Positions 33,039 to 44,610 are shown, numbered from the stretch's first letter. The stretch: 64,000 bases of DNA from Actinernus sp. WN-2022 (GCA_030867875.1 JAOWCC010000577.1:145258344-145322343), one strand, 5' to 3'. Notes: a model not told the origin generated them from the sequence alone. Numbers and translations are program-made.

Positions 33039-33683
33039 AGGAGAAATACAACCGTGCCACACATTTCTGGCCTCTGGATGAGCAATATGACATCGTTAAC
33101 CTTAAAGGGAGATATTGGGGCTTAACAAGGCAACAGATCACCACAGAAACAGGAGTCAACAATAAAGCCTTACGGACAAACGGTCAAGAAGAATCTGTAA
33201 TCATTTTAGACAACCACAATTCAACTTGCCCTAATTCACCTGTGAAGTGCCCTCATGGTGTTACAGTTGCCATGTGGATTAAGTATTGGAAGTTAAATGA
33301 ATCGAGAATCCAGACATTTCTTAGTCTTCCAGACAACCTTTACGTGTACCAGCCAAATGGTGTCCTGAGTCAGATGGCGATAAAGGCTTGCGCAAATAGG
33401 AGTGCATGTTGTACTAAAGTATTGAATTTTCCAGAAGAGATATGGACTCACCTGGCTTTTACATTTAGCTATTCCCTTATGGATCTGCGGGTTTACAGAA
33501 ATGGAAAACGCGTCGAGAATTTAGTTTCATCTTTTTGCAAGCCACTTGACTTGGTTTTCATGACCGGAGGGTGTTTACTTTCTCTTGGTACCGGGGGAGC
33601 TATTGCAGCCTATGATGACGTAGTGATATGGAACGTCTCCCTAACGCAACAAGACATTAAAGGAATATACGAGTCTTATACAG
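33039..33683 (+). CDS. Exon: LamG-3 domain (single exon)
   Basis: A 645-base phase 1-1 exon (acceptor tttttttaattctag, donor gtagga), the longest in the window. It encodes a full ConA-like domain: ATHFWPLDEQYDIVNLKG, GVNNKALRTNG, HGVTVAMWIKYWK, EEIWTHLAFTFSY, LDLRVYRNGKRV-like strand and YDDVVIWNVSLTQQDIKGIY at the end. Eight Cys (for example NRSACCTKV and SSFCKP) suggest several disulfides. Unlike LamG-1 and LamG-2 there is no internal intron. Confidence 0.85.
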
Positions 33684-36070
33684 GTAGGATTAAAGAATAG
33701 CCCAAACATCACATCCAAACTATTGTTTGCTCCATAAACGCCGAGATGATATATACTTAATTTTTGGATTTGCTTAATCATAATTCCTATAAAAACAATA
33801 TATTTTCATACATTAATGGAGTTTTTACAGTGTTGCCAGCACCTTTTCTGATTATTTGGTTAAAACAAGCTAAAAACCACCTTTTGGTAGAGCTGTTCTC
33901 TAGGTTTAATAGTATATGTAATACCAAAAGCCTTACAATTTAAGTAGACAAAGCGATGTTTGAATAGCTATACTATAACCGACCAACTTGACAGCAACAA
34001 ATGGTAATAAATAAAAATATATTCTTTGGATCTCCTGAAGCATAAGAAAAAAGTTAAGCATAAGAAAAAGGAAAATTGTTGATCCTTATGCTTGCATGTG
34101 CTTGCGCTTGCGTCGATCCTGTTTTCACTGTGCATAATGCCTCTTATGCTTGCGCTTGCGTCGCTCGTTAAAACCCGCAGGTTTTAATTGTAAAAATGTC
34201 ACGTTACATGTACGTTTGTTCGAAGTTTTCAGACTTCAAGTTGTACCTTAAAGGAAGATTGACTCGCACAAATTTGCTGTGAAGATGTTTTTCACTCGTA
34301 AATTAATATATCTGCTAGCATTTTGCGAGTTTGCGAGCGTTAATTTAGAGTCCTGCATGATAATCAGAAACATTTAGATGGTTACAGAAAATTCCTGGTG
34401 ACATAGTCCCTTTACCCTGTTCATACTATTTTATGTGAATAGTGCTGTCGGGAATCTCCATCACCATCTCAACTGTGTTCTCAGATGAAACCTGGAGTGA
34501 TGATTTGCTAAAGGCTGATAGCACAAAATACATTCAACTCACGAACAAGATAAGATACAACGTATGTGACCATTTTGCTTTTTTATTAATATACAGCTAT
34601 TTCAAAAACGTTGCCTCTGACAAGCGACAAACGACACTCCCAGACCGCAATGGATTGTGGTTGTAGCTGAAGTCTGGTGAATTTGTTTGTTTTTGGATAA
34701 AAAACTTTAAGACGAATATTAATGGTCTCCTGCGAATCGATTTTCGAATCACACTGCAGCTGTAGTTTATCCGTTTCAGACAGCTGGACAGTTATAACCA
34801 CAATCTATTTGGGTTTGGGAATGTCGCTTGTCCTTTGTCTGGGACAACGTATTTTGAAATAGCTGTATACTTCTGCCAAGAACGCACGAAATATGCACAA
34901 GAATGCACGAAATGTGAGATCGTGTTTTGGGTAGTTTTCCGTCGACCGCGCGAGCGCGCGCAAGGTTTTTGGTGGTTCTCCCTGAATTACTACCAAATTG
35001 TATTGTGTATTGTGTTCTATTTAACTGTGTACTTCGTTATATTGTTTTGTATTGTGCTAATTCCATTGTATTTTGGTAGCAATTCATGTGTTACCTACAC
35101 GAAGGGACCACCTTTTTGGTTATTATGGAAAGAAAAATTCGTTTTTGGCAGAATTTACATACTAAGCGAAGGCTTGTCAAAATACGAATGACTCGTAAAA
35201 ATACACAGCCGTATTAGATGCTTAGCCGACTAATAACCTCTATATATTACTATCTATATCATTTATTATTTATACTAAACAAAAAGTGTGTCACGCTGTC
35301 ACGTGGAGGCCATGCTGAATCCCAGGAGATTAAATGCAACCTTTGCTTTCCCGTCTAATTAACAAATGTACTATAATGACGATAGTTTACCGTGGTATGT
35401 CCTCTTATTTACCACGTTTTGCGTCATCTCATGGTCAAAATTGTTGTGGATTTGGCGAGGCGCCGGCCGGGTGAATTCACAACAAATTTTGATTATGCGA
35501 TGTCGAAAAACGTGGCAAATAAGAGGAAATACCACGGTAAAAACAACATTAAACTAGAAATAGTAAAGCGATCAGGACTGGCCAAGGAAAATTGCAGGGG
35601 AATTGCGCGCCATCTCGCAATCAATCTTGCACGAGAGATCACGTAATCTACCGTGTTATGTTCTCTTGTTTCCAATAGCAATCAGCCAATCAGAAAACGA
35701 GAAATTGATCAGTTGTTGCAAAAACGCGTTTAGAACCTGTTCAATGCAAGGTTACACGTCTGGAATCTATTGTTTCTAGCCAACATGCTAAAATAATGTA
35801 TAAGGGAAATTAATCTAAGTAAAAACGTGATTAGAAACTTTTATCTATCACACACCAAAGGCCGTTCTATTATTATTTAATCCTGTTAATTTTATGCTCC
35901 TATTTTTCTCTGACGCTTTGATGTTTGGCTGTTGTGCGTTTTAATTCGTAATTGAATATAGTACATGTATGCCTTCCTCTAAAATGCAATGTAATACAAT
36001 GCAATACTTCATTGACCTACATAACGACTCTGTGAAACCTTTACTGTAAATTTAATTTTGTTTGTCTCAG
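33684..36070. other. 2.4-kb intron with hairpin elements
   Basis: Three inverted-repeat structures: 34596-34875 (atacagctatttcaaaaacg mirrored by gtattttgaaatagctgtat), 34985-35088 (gaattactaccaaa / tttggtagcaattc) and 35379-35545 (accgtggtatgtcctcttat mirrored by ataagaggaaataccacggt). No exon was recognised, so the link between LamG-3 and the linker exons is inferred from phase only. Confidence 0.55.
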
Positions 36071-36135
36071 GTGGAGGACTTCTACTTGAATTCCGGTCAC
36101 AAGATCACAACAGTAATCACGCTCCACGTATTCTG
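36071..36135 (+). CDS. Exon: linker, first part (unassigned)
   Basis: A short exon between tttgtctcag and gtaaac, phase 1 start, phase 0 end, encoding GGLLLEFRSQDHN and SNHAPRIL. I do not recognise a family. The exon call rests on splice signals and phase fit on both sides, so it is tentative. Confidence 0.5.
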
Positions 36136-36261
36136 GTAAACTGTAGTATATGTGCAATGATTTTCATGTTTGACAAAGTTTTTATTGTCAGCTGTTGTAT
36201 CATTCCCGCAATGCATGCCTTCTGTAAAAAATATAAAACAACACCTAGTTTATTGTTTTGT

Positions 36262-37581
36262 AATAGTCCAATTTGTAGTTCTTGACCGCCATTTTGAAAG
36301 GTAACCAAGCCTCTGGTGACATCGAGGCTGGAGTTGAGACAGCTTAGTTAGAAGTTTGTATCTAGTTAGCATGATAATCAAAATCTATCCATATTCATAG
36401 AAAGAGGGTTTGTATTAGTGCAGGGTCAACTCCAGCCTCCATGGCTTGTATCTAGTTAGCATGATAATCACAATCTATTCATATTCATAGAAAGAGAGTT
36501 TGTGTTAGTGCAGGGTCAAGTCCATCCTCCATGGTTTGTATCTAGTTAGCATGATAATCAAAATCTATCCATATTCATAGAAAGAGGATTTGTATTAGTG
36601 CAGGATCAACTCCAGCCTCCATAGCTTGTATCTAGTTAGCATGAGAATCAAAATCTATTCATATTCATAGAAAGAGAGTTTGTGTTAGTGCAGGGTCAAG
36701 TCCATCCTCCATGGTTTGTATCTAGTTAGCATGATAATCAAAATCTATCCATATTCATAGAAAGAGGATTTGTATTAGTGCAGGATCAACTCCAGCCTCC
36801 ATAGCTTGTATCTAGTTAGCATGAGAATCAAAATCTATTCATATTCATAGAAAGAGGGTTTGTGTTAGTGCAGGGTCAACTCCATCCTCCATGGCTTGTA
36901 TCTAGTTAGCATGATAATCACAATCTATTCATAGTCATAGAAAGCGGATTTGTATTAGTGCAGGGTCAACTCCATCCTCCATGGCTTGTATCTAGTTAGC
37001 ATGACAATCACAATCTATCCATATCCATAGAAAGAGGGTTTGCATCAGTGCAGGGTCAACTCCAACCACCATGGCTTGTATCTAGTTAGCATGAGAATCA
37101 ACATCTATTCATATTCATAGAAAGAGGGTTTGTGTTAGTGCAGGGTCAAGTCCATCCTCCATGGTTTGTATCTAGTTAGCATGATAATCACAATCTATCC
37201 ATATTTATAGAAAGAGGGTTTGTATCAGTGCAGGGTCCACTCCATCCTCCATGGCTTGTATCTAGTTAGCATGATAATCACAATCTATCCATATTTATAG
37301 AAAGAGGGTTTGTATCAGTGCAGGGTCAACTCCATCCTCCATGGCTTGTATCTAGTTAGCATGATAATCACAATCTCTCCATATATTCATAGAAAGAGGG
37401 TTTGTATCAGTGCAGGGTCAACTCCATCCCGGCTCCATGGCTTGTATCTAATTAGCATGATAATCACAATCTCTCCATATATTCATAGAAAGAGGGTTTG
37501 TATCAGTGCAGGGTCAACTCCATCCTCCATGCGAGGCTGAGGCTTGGTTACTTTTCATGAACTACGAATTGGACTATTGAT
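36262..37581. repeat. Inverted-repeat element filled by a 90-base minisatellite (about 13 copies)
   Basis: The ends are inverted copies: aatagtccaatttgtagttc on the left against gaactacgaattggactatt on the right, with ggtaaccaagcctc against gaggcttggttac just inside. Between 36357 and 37530 a 90-base unit starting tatctagttagcatgataat and containing gtgcagggtcaactccatcc is repeated about 13 times. Copies differ by a few bases, with a higher-order pairing in places (aaatctatcc and aaatctattc units alternate). Confidence 0.85.
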
Positions 37582-37628
37582 AAAAATCGTAGTTAAATCA
37601 TTTATCATGCATTATACCTTATAGGAAG

Positions 37629-37767
37629 GGTAGCGTCAATGGGAATTTTACGATCTTTTACAACGGGTCATCGTACAAACCAATCTCAAGTCTCCTCGAT
37701 AACATGACGACGACATTACACCTAAACCACATGCCTATTGGCAACGTCAATTACTCTTCTAGTGAAG
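37629..37767 (+). CDS. Exon: linker, second part (unassigned)
   Basis: Phase 0 start after accttataggaag and phase 1 end before gtatat. It encodes GSVNGNFTIFYNGSS, KPISSLLDNMTTTLHL and GNVNYSSSE. The alternating hydrophobic pattern suggests beta strands, and four N-glycosylation sequons (NFT, NGS, NMT, NYS) fit an extracellular stalk. The AG at 37623-37624 would shift the frame to phase 2, so the AG at 37627-37628 is preferred. Family not recognised. Confidence 0.55.
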
Positions 37768-39117
37768 GTATATTATGTATTGGTTAGCTTTTAGATATAG
37801 TTAGACGCAAGCTTCTACATGTAAATAAACGTCGCAAAAATCATTACTTCAATTATTACATGATAGTCGGTGGTATACCGGCTGAGAGCAAAACTGTAAA
37901 AATGATATCCCGCTGCCTCCAATGGGGATATCATTGTTATCCGGCAACACATGTGGGATATCATCACAGACCAAAACTTATTTTATCTGAGATGCTGTTT
38001 TTTACTTCTAATGCTTCTAAAACGTGTAAAACATTACTTTTCAAAAGAGGCTATACATTATCATGAGCAAATTTGTTTGATTCGGACTTGGTTTGAACAG
38101 GCTTTTAAAGACATTTTGGTGATTTTGCTGATCTTCAAAATAAGATATGAAAATGCTTACCGGGCGATTTTCATGGATTAAAAAGTAAATCATATGGCTG
38201 CGTGGAGATACTGAAATTACCCTCTCGTGTTCAACTTTATAACTCGTTCGCTGCGCTCACTCTTCGAAACTTATCGAAATTTATCTTCGAGTGTTTAACT
38301 TGATAACTCGTTCGCTGCGCTCACTCGTGAGTTATGAAGTTAAACACTTGAAGATAAATTTCGTATCTCCGCGCGGCCATGTAATATCATTGATGTATAG
38401 CTACGCGCGAATCGCTTAGCTGTAGCGATACATCCCTTCATGCGGTCAAGAGTTCGATGTATACGAAAGTGCCTTGCAAGAAACTAGACCAGAAAATTGC
38501 TTTGCCAAAAAATGACAAATGATTGGTTTTGCGTCGAGGAACAGTTATCAATCAATCAATCAATCAATCAATGCTAGTTTATTAAACCCTATTGCAGGGA
38601 TTACAGGGTTGCCAACAAGAGAAAAGCAAATAGTTTCAGAGCGTTACAATGACTTATAGTCTACTACTACAACTAAAGATAATATGACATAGCATATACT
38701 ACTATTATTATTAGTTAGCCGAGTTATTACGGGTTAACCGTTAGTGGGTCTCCCAAGCCAGTTGTGCATGTTTAAGTATTCGAAGAATTTCAGGATGAAA
38801 GTGGACGTTTAGGTTGGTTTCTGAGGAGGGAGAAAAACTCATATATGGCGCCGCGATTGGAGATTGAACTCGGGCCGCAGGGATGGGAAGCGAATCGCTT
38901 ACCGCTTGCGCTACCCCGGTAGGCCTGGTACAAACTGTTTTGATACGAAATTAAAAGAATTGTCCAGAGTACACGTTTTGACGTTGTAGTAAGATAGATT
39001 TGGTACAAGTACAAAAGGATTTTACACAGGCAATACGAGTTGACATCTGAAAAGGTCACAGTGGTTTTCATATACTTGGTTCAAATAATTAATACCACAG
39101 TTATTTATTTGTTACAG
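37768..39117. other. Intron with hairpin, (caat)n tail and SINE family 2 copy
   Basis: 38190-38382 holds an inverted repeat (tggctgcgtggagatac and gtatctccgcgcggcca with ttcgctgcgctcact units between). (atca)n follows at 38549-38572, then a SINE family 2 relative at 38764-38935. Confidence 0.5.
38764..38935 (-). mobile_element. SINE family 2, divergent copy C
   Basis: The minus strand shows a tRNA-like head (gggtagcgcaagcggtaagcg then gagttcaatctcc) and, on the + strand, body blocks ggttggtttctgaggaggg and catatatggcgcc shared with the 55 kb copy. Confidence 0.6.
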
Positions 39118-39420
39118 TGTCGGTAGAATCTCCCTACAACCTTCACCAAAACGGTACAAACCAAACAGCAATCGAGTTATCCTGGACCTCTCCTAATATG
39201 ACACCTGAAGTTTGGGCAATTAGCCAGGGTTATCATGTGTATTATCAGGCTAATGGCTCCAGTCAAGTGCAGCGTCACACTGTCAATGAACTAGTAAATT
39301 GGATCACTCTCTCAAACCTGAAGCATAATACTGGATACAGGTTTTGGGTGTCTACCTACACATTGAGAGGAGAAGGGCGGCCAAGTAAATCCATTTATGC
39401 AGCTACGTTGGCGGCAGATG
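39118..39420 (+). CDS. Exon: FN3 domain 1
   Basis: A 303-base phase 1-1 exon (acceptor atttgttacag, donor gtacgt) encoding one fibronectin type III domain: SVESPYNLHQNGTNQ, AIELSWTSPN with the core Trp, GYHVYYQANG, LSNLKHNTGYRFWVSTYTLRG with the tyrosine-corner YRFWV. FN3 modules form elastic extracellular stalks and protein-binding surfaces. It opens the run of ten single-exon FN3 domains. Confidence 0.88.
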
Positions 39421-40161
39421 GTACGTATGCAATCCATCTACGGAAAAAGATGACGGATGTACATTTACCCACAATCCCTTGCGAACCTAACAAACACGTA
39501 GAAATCCTCTATTCTCTTAAGCGACAGTGTATTTGTAGTGTATTGGCAGCAGCATTTGTACTGGCTTGATTTTAAGATTTAAAACCTCTACCGTGATTTT
39601 ATAACGGATTTATAGATTTTCGTGCGCAAAGGATTGTGGGTAAACGTACAAGTCTCCATCGGTTTCTGGACGGCGGATTGCTTGCGGTAAGACGTTAGAC
39701 TACGTTTTGCACCATGACTAGGTGTGTATCAACAAATACTTTGGAATATTTAACAATTTCAAATTCAAAATGATCGGCGAAGTTCGAGGGGTTTGGGCTT
39801 GATACGCACTGATGGCAAACTTAGCAGCTGAAATCTTACCTAACTCAGTCTTACTAGTCGAACTCCCAAAAGTATAGTAGTTTATTTGCGGAGGATTACT
39901 GAATCATAAATTTATCTGAATTAATCCTTAAGTTCACTTGTCGTACCGAATGTTACACTTGAATGTGTTTCGAACACATCAAGGAACAGTACAAAGTCCA
40001 TCCTCCAAATCAATCAATCAATCAATGACCGGCTTTATTTATCCACGATAAAGTTTTAAGCTTGCTTGAAGCAACGTGAACTCTCGTTTTGTTGGTTTCT
40101 TTGTGTTATATCAGATTCTGTGTAGTGTTTAGCCAACTAACGTTCTGTTTTATAATTTCAG
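39421..40161. other. Intron, (caat)n only
   Basis: A short (caat)n run at 40009-40026 probably marks an old retroelement end. Nothing else recognised. Confidence 0.35.
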
Positions 40162-40491
40162 TGCCCAGAGGAGCCCCTGCCAATTTCACCGGTCGAAACA
40201 TTAGCTCGACATGCATAGAGGTCACTTGGCAAGCGATTCCCTCCCACTTGTTCACTGGTACCTTATATGGGTATCGCCTCTTCTATGTAGAAACTGCTTT
40301 AGCGTATAAATTACATGGCCAAGAAGATACACTGCTAAAGCACACTAGAAACGTAACTGTGAGTCCTGACGCACGTAGATTAAACGTGTGCGGATTAAAG
40401 CCACTAACCATGTATTCTGTAAGGATTTGTGGCTTCTCTTTGGAGGAAGGCAAAATTAGTGACGATATAAATGTCACGACCGACGAAGGAG
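40162..40491 (+). CDS. Exon: FN3 domain 2
   Basis: A 330-base phase 1-1 exon (acceptor tttataatttcag, donor gtaaac). PRGAPANFTGRNISS, CIEVTWQAIP, GYRLFYVETALAY and LKPLTMYSVRICGFSLEEG show the FN3 fold. The loop between strands C' and E is longer than usual (EDTLLKHTRNVTVSPDAR). Two Cys in TCIEV and LNVCGLKP strands are unusual for FN3 and could form an internal disulfide with VRICGF unpaired. Confidence 0.87.
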
Positions 40492-41330
40492 GTAAACTAT
40501 CGATAACTATACATGAATTAAATGCAAGACACTGTCCAGCAAAAGAACCAGTTAAGTAGATTAATAAAAGATTGGGACGGTCACAAGTAGCCTACATGTA
40601 GCCGTTACCCGACGCCACCTTACCGAGGGTGGGTCAATACGTAGATCAGAAGCTCATTAACGGGCTCCTGGATAGATTGTCCAGTAGACGGACCCTTGTA
40701 TTGTTTGGTAGTGTCTTGTCGCATGCCGGCCCCAGTATGTTACAACATCTATTTCAATATTAAAGCCATACGAAGAAAAAACACTAAAGAATATCGCATA
40801 AAGTACAGAAAATTCGGCTTTCGGTTTGCCAGGGAGGTGGGAGGGAACCATTTCCTCGTACTTCCCTGGTTTTGCTGAATGCTAACGTGGTAGATTATAA
40901 CGCGTAATCTTAAGGTTTCTTAAAGAAACTCCTTCAACCAAGTGTTTTGCGCGCTTTTGTTTTTGTTTTGATCGCGGACAGAAAGTGGACTGGAAAATAG
41001 TATTCAGAGACGAATAACAGCTACTTCTCATGAATTCATGAAACCCTGATGAAACTCATAAATTGTTCACACACACACACAAAAAAACAATTATACTGTA
41101 CTAGTCACAGCGTGTACCTTCTACGACACGTCGCCGTTCGGGTATTTCCATTTGATCGGAAGAAGTATTCACAAAATTCATTGTTTGTGAGCTGGTCGTA
41201 GCACATATATTCCTTGCATTTATTGGCAGGACAGGACAGGACATTTAAGTCAGGATTCCGACCGTGGAACTGACCAAACTAAGTAAGCTTATGTATGGTT
41301 TGATGAGTAACTGACATGATCAACTTGTCT

Positions 41331-42618
41331 CTGTAGCCACAGGCAGCCCAAGCTCTAAATATCTAGCTAATACTTACAGCGTTTGTATGGGAATTTCAAC
41401 GAGCTAGAAATACGAAAAGAATTAATGAATAAAATGCCTTACCTTGCTTCCATAGTGTATTACTTGCTGTCTGTGTGGTAACAGGGTTGATATGAAGCGA
41501 TTTTAGCGAGTTTTCATTCCTCTGCTCCCTTTCCTAAGAAAAAAGACAAGGCAGCACACTAGTTTCGCGAGGGCCCGCCACTTCAACCGAAATATTTCAG
41601 TTCAAAATGTTGTGGCCGCCACAATTCCTCCATAGAATCCCAGCAGAAAGGTTGTTCTTTCCTTTGAATGCGATTGCCACGCAATTCCAGCCTTGCGACG
41701 AGCACGACGAAACATTTTGTTTCTCCTAAGTGACGCTTATGAATTGGTAGAGAGCCTTGAACCAGCTGGGTAGACTGCCCGGCCGTCAAAGGCTGCTGGG
41801 TAACCGTCGAAAGGCTCCTTGGGTAACCGAGCCTTCGACCTAAAGTTAAGCCGCGCGGGGTACCTGACCAGCGATTGTCGACAACAACAAAAATTTTAGA
41901 GAGCATAGAAAAAATGCAATTATGAAGAGCAATCGTTTTACCTTTTGCAACAGTATGTATCGATCTGTATTCAAAACACGATCCTCTGAGATTGGTCGCT
42001 TTCCTTGATTCGCTCTGTACATGCACTTCGTGGGGACCCTGGTAGTAAATTTTGTTGTTGTCGACAATCGCCGGTCAGGTATACCCCGCGCGGCTTAACT
42101 TTAGGTCGAAGGCTCGGTTACCCCAGAAGCCTTTCGACGGTTACCCAGCAGCCTTTGACGGCCGGGCAGTCTACCCCAGTTGGTTCAAGGCTCTCTACCA
42201 ATTTATAAACATCAATTTGGAGAAACAAAATGTTTCGTCGTGCTCGTCGCAAGGCTGGAACTGCGTGGCAATCGCATTCAAAAGAAAGAGCAACCTTTCT
42301 GCTGGGATTCTATGGAGGAATTGTGGCGACCACAATATTTTGAACTGAAATATTTCGGTTGAAGTGGCAGGCCCTCGCGAAACTAGTGTGCTGCCTTGTC
42401 TTTTTTCTTAGGAAGGGGAACAGAGGAAATAAAAACTCGCTAAAATCGCTTCATATCAACCCTGTTATATACCACACAGACAGCAAGTAATACACTATGG
42501 AAGCAAGGTAAGGCATTTTATTCATTAATTCTTTCGTATTTCTAGCTCGTTGAAATTCCCATACAAACGCTGTAAGTATTAGCTAGATATTTAGAGCTTG
42601 GGCTGCCTGTGCTGTAGC
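41331..42618. mobile_element. 1.27-kb fold-back transposon with 7-base target duplication
   Basis: Two arms of about 560 bases are inverted copies (41338-41896 and 42046-42611) around a loop of about 150 bases. The ends read cacaggcagcccaagctc and gagcttgggctgcctgtg. ctgtagc lies directly outside both ends (41331-41337 and 42612-42618), giving an apparent 7-base target duplication. Arms carry ORF fragments on both strands that are mirror images and show no transposase domain. The arms are about 95% alike by eye, so the insertion looks recent. Confidence 0.85.
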
Positions 42619-42894
42619 TAGAATGATTCAAACCAGAATGATATGCCAAAATGAAAACTACTGATAACAGATCTACGTAAAACATTAAAACGTCAGATAT
42701 GTTTGTAATCGTGTTTACGGCTTCAAAATCGTCAAAACCGACATTCGAATGAAACGATTTTCCAAACAAACCAACTATAATCCTATCTCCAATACCTCTG
42801 TTGACAAAAGAAACCAGTGGAAAAGCGCTTTTGACTGATATATTATAACAAAACAAAGGGGAATAACGGACTGAAACACTCGCGGGAAAGCATG

Positions 42895-43040
42895 GAAAGC
42901 TGACCCGAAACCCGGCTCGAAATCCTAACTCGAAATTATCATAAATCTTGACTCGAAATCCTAACTCGGGATTATAAATCCTGACTGGAAATCGTAACTG
43001 AATTCTGACTCGAATCCTGACTATAGAAATCTTGACTCGA
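42895..43040. repeat. Short-unit tandem array (cctgactcgaaat type)
   Basis: About ten imperfect copies of a 12-16 base unit such as atcctaactcgaaat, atcttgactcgaaat and atcctgactggaaat. The minus-strand ORF crossing it (42542-43132) translates the repeat into R/V-rich text and is not considered a gene. Confidence 0.75.
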
Positions 43041-43564
43041 TGGACTCTTTCAGCTTGATAATATTTATTTTCTCCACCGCGATTGAAGAGTCGCACGGCG
43101 CCAACCATCGACATGAGAATGTTAACCTTCAAAACTGCTCAAACATGCGAAAATTTACTAGTCTAGAGCCTAGGGCAATTTATCTTTCAATGCAGTATAA
43201 TATTTACCAAATACAAAGCTATGATGGGAAATTAAGATTTCTATGGATTGCGAACTCCATTGAAAACTACAGAGTAACAGGGCGCGCAAAGCACTGTGGT
43301 TGAAAAAGATTCTTTAAAGGAACTTTACTAGAGGAATCGGATGACTTCCTAGATTAAATTCCGATACTTTATTTGATTACACAGTAATAATGCATAATAA
43401 ACTACATTTAGATTGACCGTGTATTTATATGGTTGAAAGATTGTAATACTGAATTAACAGTAAGACTCACTCACTGAAAATATTATGAGGTCAAGCTTTG
43501 TCAGATTTCATGTCAATATTTATTTGTATCCAATCAAATCTTACATTTCCTGTTTCTATATCAG

Positions 43565-43867
43565 TACCTAGTGGGAAGCCTCTGATCATCAATGCATATA
43601 ATACAAGCTCCACAAGTATTCTAGTCCAATGGAAAGGCATTTTACCTAATACTACCAACGGCATACTGCTTGGTTACATTGTCTCGTATCACCCTAAATA
43701 TAATGGCTCGGATAAAACAGTGCTCTCATTGGTTGGGCGTGGTTGCTATAATTTGACCATCAAAAATCTTGAAAAATTCACGCCGTTCATACTCAAGGTG
43801 GCAGCGTTTACAAGGAAAGGGACTGGAAACTGGAGTGATAATTTTGTTTGTATGACTGACGAGGATG
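43565..43867 (+). CDS. Exon: FN3 domain 3
   Basis: A 303-base phase 1-1 exon (acceptor tttctatatcag, donor gtgagt): PSGKPLIINAYNTSSTSI, LVQWKGILPN, GILLGYIVSYHPKYNG, LEKFTPFILKVAAFTRKGTGNWS. The GILLGYxVxY and VAAFTRKGxGxxS motifs are shared by the later FN3 domains and suggest duplication from a common exon. Confidence 0.9.
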
Positions 43868-43989
43868 GTGAGTTATAAATGCAGTGACCTGTTTGTTAAT
43901 TAGGCTGTAAGCTCGCGGTTTCTATCGGCTGATAATTGGCGAGAGGGAAAAGCCCCGACACACCTGTCAAAGTCAAAAGAAACCAAGTG

Positions 43990-44265
43990 CGAGAAGTCTA
44001 ATTGTCTTAACATACCCATAGTTTGGCGCCTTTCCGTGCAAAGACTTGAATATCAGCATTAAGATATTTAAGGACACACGGTACTTCACGGGCAGCCAAT
44101 GAAGTTTCTTTAAGACGGGAGTAATATGATCATACTTCGGGACTAAGCAGACGACGCGGCGGCAGCATTTAGGACTTTCTGTAGACGGTCATACTGGTAC
44201 TGAGGAAGGCCGTAGAGTAGAGAGTTGCAATAATCAAGATGGGAGGTGGCGAATGCATGAATCTT
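43990..44265 (-). mobile_element. LINE fragment (reverse transcriptase end)
   Basis: Minus-strand frames read HLDYCNSLLYGLPQYQ, then DRLQKVLNAAA, and further on ITPVLKKLHWLPV and FKSLHGKAP: the well-known thumb region of CR1/L2-like ORF2 proteins. It ends within about 50 bases of the acceptor of FN3 domain 4. Confidence 0.78.
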
Positions 44266-44313
44266 TCTCCTTCGGATTTGTATAAAGTATTTTAACGTAC
44301 GGCTTTTTTGCAG

Positions 44314-44610
44314 TTCCTGAGGCATATCCTGGTAACATTACTGCTTCCAACGCTACACCCACGAGTATAACATTGCATTGGAACCAAATTCCCCTTCAGA
44401 AAAGAAACGGCATTATATCTGGGTATACTATATTGTACTGGAACTCAAGCAGCAGTAACAGCTCATCGAAGCAAATAACGTCCTCTTGCCAAGTAACTAA
44501 TATCACAAGACTAAAGCCGTTCACTGAATATTGGGTTCAAGTTCGTGCGTCCACCAACAAAGGGCATGGACCAAGAAGTAATCCAGTTAGAGTTAAAACA
44601 CAAGAATGCG
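44314..44610 (+). CDS. Exon: FN3 domain 4
   Basis: A 297-base phase 1-1 exon (acceptor cttttttgcag, donor gtaagc): PEAYPGNITASNATPTSI, TLHWNQIP, GIISGYTILYWNSSSSNSS, LKPFTEYWVQVRASTNKGHGPRS. Rich in Asn and Ser with several sequons. The acceptor's pyrimidine tract directly abuts the LINE remnant upstream. Confidence 0.9.

Larger units (their letters stand above)
40492..43564. other. 3-kb intron with fold-back element and a short tandem array
   Basis: It contains the fold-back element at 41338-42611 and the short-unit array at 42895-43040, both listed separately. No exon recognised in the remainder. Confidence 0.5.

Noticed and set aside
36357..37530. CRISPR-like regular array
   Set aside because: Units are contiguous 90-base tandem copies without unique spacers, in a eukaryotic intron. 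It is a minisatellite.
41583..42362. Several ORFs (up to 147 aa) on both strands
   Set aside because: They are mirror images of each other in the two arms of the fold-back element and show no transposase domain.
42542..43132. 196-residue minus-strand ORF
   Set aside because: Half of it translates the short tandem array at 42895-43040. No domain, no splice partners, and it lies in an intron.
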